Below are positions 21,573 to 32,500 of a stretch of DNA of 64,000 nucleotides, one piece after another; the first letter of the stretch is position 1; every line of letters starts with the position of its first letter. A program made the translations under genes and the position numbers. Where the stretch lies: positions 2,891,834 to 2,955,833 of the forward strand of contig CM030944.1 of NCBI GenBank assembly GCA_018136815.1. Reading direction: 5' to 3'. The DNA comes from Isochrysis galbana (Eukaryota; Haptophyta; Isochrysidales; Isochrysidaceae). Under the pieces are notes generated by a model. It was not told where the DNA came from. It ran no database searches and was given only the letters and a program-made list of their open reading frames with translations.

Positions 21573-24500
21573 ATGCAAGCGGGCGGTGCAGCCCAGCAGA
21601 TAGAGCGCGCCTTCCTTCTCCTCGACCTCGACTATTTCTATGCACAGGTGAGCTGAAGCGGAGGCCGACGTGGAAAGGCACAGGGAGAAAAGGAGGAGGG
21701 GGGGGGGGTTAGAAAGCAAAAGCAAGGAGGGGATGAATTGACTGGGAAGGGCCTCGGCGTGGTTGGTTCGGATGAAGTGAGAACAAGGCATTGCCGCTGA
21801 CAGTGCGACGGCATCGTCTCAGTGCGTTGTGCCTGCCGCCCAGCCACCCACTCCCTCTTCCTCCCTCGTGCGCAGGTCGAAATCCTGCGCAACAGACTGC
21901 CCACTGAGCGACCGGTTGCGGTGACGCAGAAGTTCCTTGTAGTAACTTGCAATTACGCGGCACGCGCGGCAGGCGTAGGCAAGCTCATGGCGACAAGTGA
22001 AGCGGTGCGGCGGTGTCCCGAGATCAAGCTCATTTCAGGCGAGGATCTCACGCCGTATCGCGAGGCGAGTGACCTCGTGCTCAACATCCTTTCGCAGTAC
22101 GGCCCGACGCAACGGGCTGGGCTTGATGAGGTGCGCCATCGGTCGCCCGGCATGCGCCACCACATGCGCCCCCCCCTATTCCCTCTCGAACTCGATGCCT
22201 TGTTTTGCGCCTCAGTTCTTCATCGACGTGACTGCGGCCGCGCGCGCCGAGATCGCTGCGGGAGGAGGCTACACGTGGGCACCAAACACTCACGTACATC
22301 ACGCCTCGCTCGGCACAACCACTGAAGAGGCGCTCAGCGGTACGGGCACCTCTTACCGTCCGATGGACCTGCGGGCTGCGCGAGAGGCGGGCGCTGTGAA
22401 TTGCGCTTGCTCACCTTCGTCGGGCTCACGGGCCGGAGCGATAGGTGGAGGGCTGGCCGGCCGCCTAGCCGAGGCGGACTCGCGCGCAGCCATCGCAGGT
22501 GAAAGTGGCGCAGTACGTAGTACTTCTAGCTCAGCCGAGGCTGTCCCGTCCCTTCTGCTCGCTGCCAGCTCAGTCGCCGCCTCCGTTAGGGCAGCTGTAC
22601 GTGGCGTGACAGGTCTCACCTCCTCTGCGGGTATCGGACACAATAAGCTGGTTGCCAAGCTCGTTGCCTCTCTGCACAAGCCCGATGCACAAACCGCCAT
22701 CGTGCCAGACCAGGTAAGCGTGCCCACATTCGCCGTATCCGCAGATGGTGGGCACCCTCGCATTCACATGTCCATTGGAGTCTGGGCGCCCGCCCACCGC
22801 GCACGCGACCGGTGGCGATCTTGGCATTAACGTGTCGTCGTAGGTACTCGACTTCCTCGCTCCCCTCTCTTTGCGCGCGCTCCCCGGCATCGGCTTCAAG
22901 TCTGCGTGCGCGCTGTCCAACTTAGGCGTGGAGACGGTGGCCGACGCGCGAGCAGCCCTCGGGCTCGCGCGCAATTTCGAGTATGGGCCTTGTGTGGATG
23001 TAGAAGAGGGCGCGGCCGATGAACTAACTGGGGGGACGGCAAGTATGCCTGCGGGCGGAAGTACTGCCGGGGCTCGTGCGATGGGGCTGAGCAGCACCGT
23101 CGGACGGTTGGCCTCACGTGCCACGTTGACACGTGCGCTCGGTGCAGCAGGTGTCGCACGGCTCGAGGCGCAGTGCTACGGCCGCTGCAATGATGGGGTG
23201 GAGCAGCAAAAGCCTCCTCAAAGTCTGACGGTCGAGGACTCCTTTAAGGGGTGCACTGACCATCATGCCCTCGCAATGGTGCTCCAAGTGCTCGCGCCCG
23301 ACATGCAGAGCCGGCTGGACGCGGAGCTGCTCGCTCGCAGGCGCAAGGCGACCAAGCTCACCGTGCGCTGGCGCCACTTTGGCACGCGCACGGCCAACAA
23401 CCCGCAGGGGCGGCACGACGCAGCGTTGGCGCCGAAGGGCCCTCTAGTGGCCTCGCGCACGACGGTGATGCCTGATGGGGGCGCCGACGCAATTGCGCGC
23501 GTCGCAGCAGCCGTGCTGCGCACCCAGCTCAGGCCGCCGTTCCGACTGACGCTTGTCGCACTCACCGCCACCAAGTTTGTGACGGCACAGGGTCCATCAC
23601 GAGCTAGCGTTGCGTGCTCAACCTCCGCGGTCGATGGCGGACGGGCCGACACGACGGCAGCGGAGGCGGCGCGCCACTGCGCCTTTCGCGCCGACTACCA
23701 GTGGGCAGGTGTGGCCACGGCAGCTGCAGAGGGCGATCCGGGCAGACAGCCGCCGCGGCTTATGAGCAAACGGCAGGAGCGCGCACTTAGAGAGGCCGGG
23801 AAGTTTGAGACGCCCCGCTCTCCCGAGGACTGCGAGTGGGCGAGACCGGCGCCGCCGGGCCACAACGAACGGGAAGTGAGTGGGAATGGGCAGGGCAGGG
23901 CCGACCTGCTTGAGTGGTGCCGTTCGCCGGCTCGGCGCCTCGAGGACGCAGGAGGATGTGGAGCAACTGGCGCGGCGGTGCTCCACGCGACAACATCGGA
24001 GCCCTCGGATGACTCCGTGGCACCGCCCGAGTCTCCTAGTGCAACCCATTCAGGGGACGTGGAAGTCGAGGCGTTTGCCAGAACTGAAGCCCAAGGAGCC
24101 TGGCCTACGTATGAGGACGACGGAGAGGGGCTGGCAGCAGAAGATCTCGCGTCATACTTGAATACTGCCTCTAGCAAGGAACAAGCTTGGACAGGAGGTA
24201 GGCCACCACAAAGCGCGCCGTGCGACAATGATCCGTCGCAGTCATGCGCAAGAATATCGATGGAAGGGTCGGCCCGACCGTTCGGAAGATCGCCGCCGTG
24301 CGAGGCATCGCACGGAAAATCACCGCCACGAGCCAGGGAGAGGATGCCGCCAAGTCACGCGCATAGTGCCCGGTTTGTCGGATCGGAAGAAGCGGAACCT
24401 TGCGCCACGTCGAGCGCGGCCTCGGGCCAACCTTGCCCAAAACACCCGCGCTCAACTTCAACGTCGGTGGATGACCCGCTCAGGATGCCTTGGCCATGCC

Positions 24501-24853
24501 GCGCGTGCACGTTTGTAAATGCGGCAGGCGTACAAGCTTGCGAGATGTGCAACACACCTATCGCACGGAAGTCGAGCGTTGGCCGGGATGGCGATGCGGC
24601 GCGTCGGTGGACGGACGGCGCTGGCGGGCGGCCCTCGTTCAGCCACGCTAGTGCAACAGGACGAGTTTTGCAAACGGGTACCCTGAAACGTCCATTCGTT
24701 TCCGGCGCTTCTTCTCACGTGTCGACTAAGCGCAATGGCCGGCGTGGTGCCAACAGCCCCTCTTCACGCATGGGCGCGCAACAGCAAACGCTGCAACGCT
24801 TCCTCCTCGGCGGCGGCAGTGGAACAACCCCGAAACGGAGCTGTGGGAGATGA
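21573..24853 (+). CDS. POLI: Y-family DNA polymerase iota with C-terminal NZF zinc finger
   Basis: Translesion polymerase. Four exons join in phase 0: 21573..21647, 21876..22130, 22216..22713, 22844..24853 (945 aa). Catalytic carboxylates are visible in LLLDLDYFYAQVE (Asp18, Asp20 region) and GLDEFFIDVT (Asp109, Glu110). The block KFLVVTCNYAARAAGVGKLM, followed by GEDLTPYRE, is the pol iota version of the fingers rather than eta or kappa. A thumb helix-hairpin-helix LPGIGFKSA is at about 289-297, and a little finger at about 380-500. The last ~400 residues are Ser/Pro/Gly-rich and disordered except for one RanBP2/NZF finger, W-x-C-x2-C-x10-C-x2-C, at about 826-846. NZF fingers bind ubiquitin in other proteins; metazoan iota uses UBM motifs instead. 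A long Ala/Ser-rich insert sits between the palm and thumb. Confidence 0.9.
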
Positions 24854-25154
24854 TAGCGCTGTATTGTTGCGCTATAGCCGCGCAGGGTGAATGCTGATAG
24901 TAATAGTGGCCCATGGGTCGGGGCCCGTGGCACACGCTCGAATCCTCTATTAGAGTGCATGATTAGCGCCAGCTTGTTGCTTAGCTTGAGAGCGACAAAT
25001 CACGACTATACAAATGCACAACTTCCTAACCCCCCGAGACTCATACCTACATTTCAAACTGTCAAACATGTGAGTGGCAGTGTAGTGGGAGAGCACATGG
25101 AGGTGTAGCCCTCCCGTGCTTGTGCTGGGGCTAGAGGTGTAACGCTGCAAAGGC
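24854..25154. other. Short intergenic region, nothing recognised
   Basis: About 300 nt after the polymerase iota stop; no repeats or signals identified. Confidence 0.3.
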
Positions 25155-25655
25155 AACCTACTTTTGCATAAGTGGGGGTCAATGGGGGCCTCGCGCCCCC
25201 CACACGACCATCACGGACACCCCCCGGGGTGGGCCCGTACATTCAACCCCAGCCCCTGCCCTCTGGCAGGGGCAGGGCACTCATCATTCCTGCCCAGACC
25301 CTTCGTGGGCGTGGGCCGCGAGCTGCACTCCCACGCCCGCGCTGGGCCTGCCCTCGAGCTGACTCCCCCCTGTCCCCTGTCCCTGGTCGCCAGGCATACA
25401 GGAATACAGGATACAAGGGAGTTCTGGCGGCTCCCATGGCCAGCGAGGCGAGCGTGGGAGAGGCAGGGGGGAGCCAGGGGCTGAGCCCCAGCCTCCACTG
25501 CCCCCTGAGCTGCCCTTGCTGGCCTGCTGGCCCTCTGGGAGCCCCAAAAGGACCCCTGAGAGCAGGCCAGGGCGCGCCGCATGGCGACGCGCCGCAGGGA
25601 CAACAATGGACGATGCGTGAGCGTGAGCGAGTGGAGAGAGGGAGAGAACTGCCCC
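25155..25655 (+). mobile_element. S-element copy, partial (GC-rich half)
   Basis: The segment starts CAACCTACTTTTGCATAAGT and is the inverted counterpart of 13620-14098 at high identity, including the GCATGGCGACGCGCCGCAGG block. Similarity fades at about 25655, before the AT-rich tail, so the 3' part is lost or replaced. No flanking duplication was found. Confidence 0.65.
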
Positions 25656-26582
25656 CCATCGTCTCGCTTGCGCCCCATGTGGCATTGGACTGGGCAAGCG
25701 TCGAAAGTGAACATATTGAGTATCGGCCTTCCTGAACAGGAGAGCATCGCAAACCTCTTCCGACAGCTGGGCGTAGACCTCGTGGAAGAGAAGCCGCCCT
25801 GGGCAAGGGACTGAAGTGCGCGGCGCGATGTGAGCTAATTGCGGTCTGAAAGCGCGCGGCGCGCCATTGAGTTTCAAAAATTATGATTTTGATTTGACGG
25901 AACGAGTATAACAAAAAAATGGAGTTTAGGACATGGTGCAAGCTGGCAATCTCTGGATGGAGGATTAGCGTGTAACGTTACGCCAACCGTCTAAGAGAAA
26001 ACAAAATATCACCTGGCCCTCTTTTTTTGACGGAACGCGACTTAAAGCGCACGCCGAACGCGGCGGACAGAAATGGAAGTACGGGAGAGAAAGGGAACGG
26101 CTTAGGAAGGGAACGGCGGGGGGGGGGGGGGGGTCAGGCTGGGGCGTGCGCCCAGGAGCTGGTGGTGTAGCAGATACGTGGTACAAACACTCAAATGTTT
26201 TATTTATTAGTACTACTAGTATTATTAGATCTACGGGCGATAAGGATAAGGAGGGGGACTGTTGTGGGCAAAGGGAGATTACGCACGCCAGAGGACTTCG
26301 ACGTCGTGGCGTCCATAGTCATATCCTTCCCCGGCGGACCGTGACATCAAAGTCAAGGAAAAGGAGGCCACTACCACTACCACTGGCCAGTGTAGGAGGC
26401 CGACCCCATAGTTCGGCGTGCTGCACTGTCCTTGTGGTTGTGGTTAATTGGATAGTGGTTTGCCCCTTTCTCAGCAATCATCACGAGTACAACAACAACA
26501 TGGAATTGGGCGCAGAAACACGAGACATCGATTGCACAAGTCACCGTCATCAACTCCCACTGCAAAGCTCATGCCCCAGTAC
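25656..26582. other. Intergenic with two solo T-element-like ends
   Basis: TTTGACGGAACGAG at about 25894-25908 and TTTTTTTGACGGAACGCGACTT at about 26020-26042 resemble the right end of the T-elements. The second also shares the upstream CACCTGG(C/T)CCTCT with the end at 34160. No matching left end is present nearby, so these are isolated ends. A G-run lies at about 26116-26133. The rest is the 3' flank of the membrane-protein gene. Confidence 0.5.
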
Positions 26583-28103
26583 TCAAAATAGCTCGGGCCG
26601 ATCCCCGGCCTGCACGATGCGCCATCTAGCGACTGCTGCGCCGCTGGGAGCAGCAAGCCTCGGCGCCGGTGATACCGCAGACGCAGAAGGCTCCCTGGAG
26701 CCGTTCGGTGCAACCCCGATGGGCGCAAAAGCGGCAGATATGCTCTGGCCCATAGACCGGAAAAACCGAGGCAAGGCGGGCGTAATTGCCGCCCCTATAT
26801 GGTCATTCTCAGAGGCATCCGAGCCCGCGTAGCTGCTTGTACTGGATCGAACGCTTCTCCGGTGGATGGCGGCGCCTGTTGGCCGCGCCTTCTCTTCGGG
26901 GTCGTGCGACGCCTCCGCGCCCAGCCGGTGAACTTTCAGATACTCTTGGCGGTGTCGCTGCTCCAGATTGTGCATAACCCCACCCAAGGTTGTGCTCCAG
27001 AACGTGTGCAGGTTGCTGAATGATGGGGCAGTGGGGGCGTGTGGCGAAAGTGCCATTCCGCCCTTAGTGCCACCGCCCTCATTCCTCTGGGAAGACTTGA
27101 ACAATGCGGTGGCCGCAGCAATCTCATTCTGCTTCATGCGATGCATCATCGTGTCAGGCGCCGCGTGGCCCCTCCCGCGCCAGGTTCCGCGCACGATGTG
27201 CTTGCGCGAGATGTAGAAGACGCGGTTCGAAAGGTACTGCTGCACTAAGTACATGATGTAGAGGAAGCCGATGATCGCAAAGGTGAGAAAGACGGCCGTC
27301 GGTAGGTCGCGCACCGCATTGATGTGCTCGCCGTGTTGAAAAGACGACGCCCAGTGATGGCTGGACGCGCCGAGGCCGCCGCCGTGCGTGTGCGAGGCGG
27401 CCACGCGAGCAGGATCCGAGTGGTGGATCGCCTGGCCCCACTTCGCCCAGAAGTACAGGATGCCGACTAGCCCAAAGGCGCCGACCGACAGGGCGCCCAA
27501 GCGGAGCACGATGGAGAACTCGCGCTCCAACTGCCAAGAAGGTCGGGAGTCAGTCAGGCTTGAGGGGTCGGGCCAGAGTGGAGCGGCCCGCAGGACGCCA
27601 CACGCCACGCCGACGATGAAGAGTATCTACCGCTCGAACTCCGCGGCTCCGCTCCGCCCCTCCCCTCCCCCCTCCCTCCCTCTTCTCTCCCTCGCCCCTC
27701 CTCCCTCCCTCTTCTCTCCCTCGCCCTGCCTCTCCCCCTCTCACACCCCTCTCACCTTATCGACAATCTCCGAGTAGTGGTCGTGGTGTCCGTGCAGTGC
27801 GGCTCCAGGCGCCATGGTGGCGAGGAGGACGGAGCCCCATACTGCCGTGATGGCGCAGCCGAGCGCGAGCGCTGTCGTGAGCGGGTACAGCAGCTCTGCG
27901 CATAGAAGCTCCCTCTCTCCGCATAAGTTGTGGTCAATAAACTTGGTGTAGAGCAGCCCTGCGTGGCCAAAGCCGGCGAGGACGGTGGTGAGGCGTCCAA
28001 CAGAGCGGACATTGTTCATGAAGAAGTCGAACTCCCGCTCCCGGATCTCGAGCATCCGCACACGCAGAGAGGACTCGACGTTGAGACGGCTGGCCACCAG
28101 CAT
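26583..28103 (-). CDS. Four-TM membrane protein, Orai-like architecture
   Basis: Two exons: 28103..27756 and 27530..26583 (phase 0 junction, intron 225 nt, donor GTGAG, acceptor TTGGCAG), giving 431 aa. An N-terminal amphipathic helix (REREFDFFMNNVRSVGRL) leads into TM1 (about 36-54), TM2 (about 72-97), TM3 (about 125-145, preceded by LEREFSIVL) and TM4 (about 193-215). This spacing, the R-x-x-x-x-L-A-G-F pattern at TM1 and the LEREFS helix before TM3 recall Orai store-operated calcium channels. However, the selectivity-filter glutamate of TM1 is not there (AGFGHAGLLYTKF), and the TM3-TM4 loop is long and His-rich. The ~220-residue tail is cytosolic-looking and Ser/Arg-rich. Orai kinship is a hypothesis; a four-TM protein is solid. 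Confidence 0.6.
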
Positions 28104-28749
28104 TTCGGTGGGGGGGGGTGGGGGGAGGCAGGGAGGCGAGGGAGGGGGAGAGGGAAGCAAGGGCAAGGAATAGGGGAAGAAAGGGGGGAGAGGAGGGGAA
28201 AGAAGGAGAAGGGGAGAGGGAGGGTGGGGGGGGGGTGGAAGGGAGGTTGTTGAAGGAGCCAGTGCAGAGGGAGAGACGGAGAGAAGAGAAAAGAGAAGAA
28301 AAAAGGGGGGGGGGGGGGACCAGGAGCTTTAAATGGATATACCTTCACTCTAGTGGTACTTGGCTATAAATGGATTTGTGGGAGGTAGGATTTGGGTTGC
28401 GGGGACCCGGCCAGGGCCCCCGGCCTAGGTGCTAGGTGGGAAACGCAGCAGGGGCATCTCCAATATCTCCAAACACAGTCATAAAACGGTCTGTGTTTGG
28501 CTTTTGTAGAAACACAGCACACAGCGCACAGTCAAACATAGCCCAAAACATAGGGATGTGGGTAATCGGAGGGGGGCCTTTCGCCTTTCGTAGGGCGTAG
28601 GGCGGTCAAACAGTGATTTATAACTACTAACATGCGGGGGTGGTGTGGGGAATGTGCTGCAGTCTAGCTGTCAGTATGCTGGCCTTCTCCCAGCTGTTCG
28701 AAGTGGTGCGGTTGTGTGTCGGAGTACGTGGCTCTGGTGCCCACCTGGA
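28104..28749. other. Upstream purine/pyrimidine tract and spacer
   Basis: 28109-28316 is strongly purine-biased on plus (CT-rich on the coding strand of the membrane-protein gene) with several G-runs. 28440-28560 has short AACACAG-type repeats. No gene is seen. Confidence 0.4.
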
Positions 28750-28904
28750 GGTGTCGTTCCGTCAATAGTGGGACATCAGTCGAATTGAGCGATCAAATGT
28801 CCACAGTTGTAGTGTAGTTGTTTAACATTAGATCATGTTAAAATTATAAGAGAGAGACGCCGTCAAAGCTTCTTCGGTGCGCGCCGTGCCCACGGTCCCC
28901 CCGC

Positions 28905-29545
28905 GTATACGCCGTGCGTGCGCATACCAACTTCCAGGAAGGTGCACGCCGTGCGTTCACTCTTTCCGCGGGGGAACTCTGGGCGCGGAGGACGAGTGGA
29001 ACCCCTGGGGATGACGAGAACATTAACGTAAACGGCTGCGACCCACAACTACGTAAACTGGCCATACAAGAGATGTTTCGTTACGCAGCACCTGTGATGA
29101 CTTGCAATCACAATGTGCACGCCGTGCGTGGGCACGGCGCGATGTGCACCGTCGCCCCCCGCGGGGGCGCCGTGCGTGCGCATAGCAACTTCCAGGAAGG
29201 TAGGTGCACGCCGTGCGTTCACTCTTTCCGCGGGGGAACTCTGGGCGCGGAGGACGGGCGGAACCCCTGGGGAACCCCCCTGGGACCGGTTGATTATTAC
29301 CGTATATGACGAGAACATTAACGTAAACGACTGCGGCCCACAACTACGTAAACTGGCCATACAAGTACGCAGCACCTGTGATGACTTGCAATCACAATGT
29401 GCACGCCGTGCGTGGGCACGGCGCGATGTGCACCGGCGCCCCCCCCCTCCGCGGGGGCGCCGTGCGTGCGCATAGCAACTTCCAGGAAGGTGCACGCCGT
29501 GCGTTCACTCTTTCCGCGGGGGAACTCTGGGCGCGGAGGACGGAT
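28905..29545. repeat. Arm cassettes of T-element 1 (three copies)
   Basis: Cassettes lie at about 28905-29002, 29155-29262 and 29455-29545. Each reads CGTGCG, a CTTCCAGGAAGG core, a GCACGCCGTGCGTTCACTC block and CGCGGGGGAACTCTGGGCGC. A second module, with ACGTAAACTGGCCATACAAG and GATGACTTGCAATCACAATG, alternates with them (about 29035-29125 and 29325-29400). The same modules recur at 55195-55420 and inverted at 56600-56960. Confidence 0.75.
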
Positions 29546-32500
29546 CTCCGCCGCCTCCATCTCCACCTCCGCCCTCGCCGCCGCCACCTTCGCCTCCTCC
29601 TCCATCTCCGCCGCCCCCCTCGCCTCCTCCTCCGTCTCCGCCGCCTCCCTCGCCTCCTCCTCCATCTCCGCCGCCACCCTCGCCTCCTCCTCCGTCTCCG
29701 CCGCCCCCCTCGCCTCCTCCTCCGTCTCCGCCGCCCCCCTCGCCTCCTCCTCCGTCTCCGCCACCCCCCTCGCCTCCTCCTCCGTCCCCGCCACCACCCT
29801 CACCTCCTCCTCCGTCCCCGCCACCGCCCTCGCCACCTCCTCCGTCTCCGCCACCACCCTCGCCTCCTCCTCCGTCTCCGCCACCACCCTCACCTCCGCC
29901 TCCGTCTCCGCCACCACCCTCACCTCCGCCTCCGTCTCCGCCACCTCCCTCTCCTCCTCCTCCTTCTCCTCCTCCTCCCTCGCCGCCTCCTCCCTCGCCG
30001 CCGCCGCCTTCTCCGCCACCGCCCTCTCCTCCTCCTCCCTCGCCGCCGCCGCCTTCTCCGCCTCCTCCCTCGCCACCACCGCCCTCTCCTCCTCCTCCCT
30101 CGCCGCCACCGCCCTCTCCTCCTCCTCCCTCGCCGCCGCCGCCATCGCCTCCGCCGCCTTCGCCGCCGCCGCCTTCGCCGCCGCCGCCCTCGCCGCCTCC
30201 TCCATCCCCACCACCTCCATCCCCACCTCCGCCCTCGCCGCCGCCACCATCGCCTCCACCTCCATCTCCGCCACCACCCTCGCCTCCTCCTCCATCTCCG
30301 CCGCCACCCTCGCCTCCTCCTCCGTCTCCGCCGCCACCCTCACCGCCACCTCCATCTCCACCACCACCCTCGCCGCCGCCGCCGTCTCCGCCACCTCCCT
30401 CTCCTCCTCCTCCTTCTCCTCCTCCTCCCTCGCCGCCTCCTCCGTCTCCACCGCCGCCTTCTCCGCCACCGCCCTCTCCTCCTCCTCCCTCGCCGCCGCC
30501 GCCATCGCCTCCGCCGCCCTCTCCGCCACCACCTTCGCCTCCTCCTCCATCTCCACCTCCGCCCTCGCCTCCGCCGCCCTCGCCTCCTCCTCCATCTCCG
30601 CCACCCCCATCCCCGCCTCCTCCGTCTCCGCCACCGCCTTCACCGCCCCCTCCCTCACCGCCCCCTCCCTCACCGCCTCCTCCATCTCCGCCACCGCCTT
30701 CACCGCCCCCTCCCTCACCGCCTCCTCCCTCACCGCCCCCTCCCTCACCGCCTCCTCCATCTCCGCCACCGCCTTCACCGCCCCCTCCCTCACCGCCTCC
30801 TCCCTCACCGCCTCCTCCATCTCCGCCACCTCCATACCCGCCACCGCCCTCGCCGCCGCCGCCATCTCCGCCGCCTCCGTCGCCTCCTCCTCCGTCGCCG
30901 CCGCCGCCCTCGCCGCCGCCGCCCTCGCCGCCGCCGCCATCGCCTCCGCCTCCGTCGCCTCCTCCTCCGTCCCCGCCGCCACCTTCGCCACCTCCGCCCT
31001 CACCGCCGCCGCCATCTCCACCACCTCCGTCGCCTCCTCCTCCGTCTCCACCTCCGCCCTCGCCGCCTCCTCCATCTCCGCCGCCACCGTCTCCACCTCC
31101 GCCCTCGCCGCCTCCTCCGTCTCCGCCGCCGCCCTCGCCGCCACCACCGTCGCCGCCGCCACCGTCTCCACCTCCGCCCTCGCCGCCTCCTCCGTCTCCG
31201 CCGCCGCCGTCTCCGCCGCCGCCCTCGCCGCCTCCTCCGTCTCCGCCGCCACCGTCTCCACCTCCGCCCTCGCCGCCTCCTCCGTCTCCGCCGCCGCCGT
31301 CTCCGCCGCCGCCCTCGCCGCCTCCTCCGTCTCCGCCACCGCCTTCACCGCCACCGCCTTCGCCGCCACCGCCTTCGCCGCCACCCCCTTCACCGCCTCC
31401 TCCTTCACCGCCTCCACCATCACCGCCGCCGCCCTCGCCGCCGCCGCCCTCGCCGCCGCCGCCCTCGCCGCCGCCGCCCTCGCCGCCGCCGCCCTCGCCG
31501 CCGCCGCCATCTCCACCGCCTCCATCCCCGCCGCCACCCTCGCCGCCGCCGCCCTCGCCGCCGCCGCCCTCGCCGCCGCCGCCCTCGCCGCCGCCGCCCT
31601 CGCCGCCGCCGCCCTCGCCGCCTCCTCCATCCCCGCCGCCTCCCTCGCCACCTCCTCCATCTCCCCCTCCTCCGTCTCCGCCACCTCCGTCTCCACCACC
31701 TCCTTCGCCGCCGCCGCCCTCGCCGCCTCCTCCATCTCCACCTCCGCCCTCGCCGCCGCCACCTTCGCCTCCTCCTCCATCTCCACCACCACCCTCGCCT
31801 CCTCCTCCATCTCCGCCACCACCCTCGCCCCCTCCTCCATCTCCGCCACCACCCTCGCCTCCTCCTCCATCTCCGCCACCACCCTCACCCCCGCCCCCAT
31901 CTCCACCACCCCCCTCGCCGCCGCCGCCGTCTCCGCCACCTCCCTCTCCTCCTCCTCCCTCTCCTCCCCCCCCTTCGCCGCCTCCTCCCTCGCCGCCTCC
32001 TCCGTCTCCACCGCCGCCTTCTCCTCCGCCGCCTTCGCCGCCGCCGCCCTCGCCGCCTCCTCCATCTCCACCGCCGCCCTCGCCGCCTCCTCCATCTCCA
32101 CCGCCTCCATCTCCACCTCCCCCTTCGCCGCCTCCTCCATCTCCGCCACCACCCTCGCCTCCTCCTCCGTCTCCGCCACCCCCCTCGCCTCCTCCTCCAT
32201 CTCCACCACCTCCCTCGCCGCCTCCTCCATCTCCACCACCTCCCTCGCCGCCTCCTCCATCTCCACCACCTCCTTCGCCACCGCCTCCCTCTCCACCACC
32301 GCCCTCGCCGCCGCCACCCTCGCCTCCTCCTCCATCTCCACCTCCGCCCTCGCCGCCGCCACCCTCGCCTCCTCCTCCATCTCCACCACCGCCCTCGCCG
32401 CCTCCTCCTTCGCCGCCACCTCCTTCTCCACCTCCGCCCTCGCCGCCGCCGCCCTCGCCTCCTCCTCCATCTCCACCACCGCCCTCGCCGCCTCCTCCTT

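Noticed and set aside
28905-29545. Possible CRISPR array because of repeated ~80-bp cassettes
   Set aside because: Units are long, GC-rich, irregularly spaced, partly inverted elsewhere, and the genome is intron-bearing eukaryotic; this is mobile-element arm structure.
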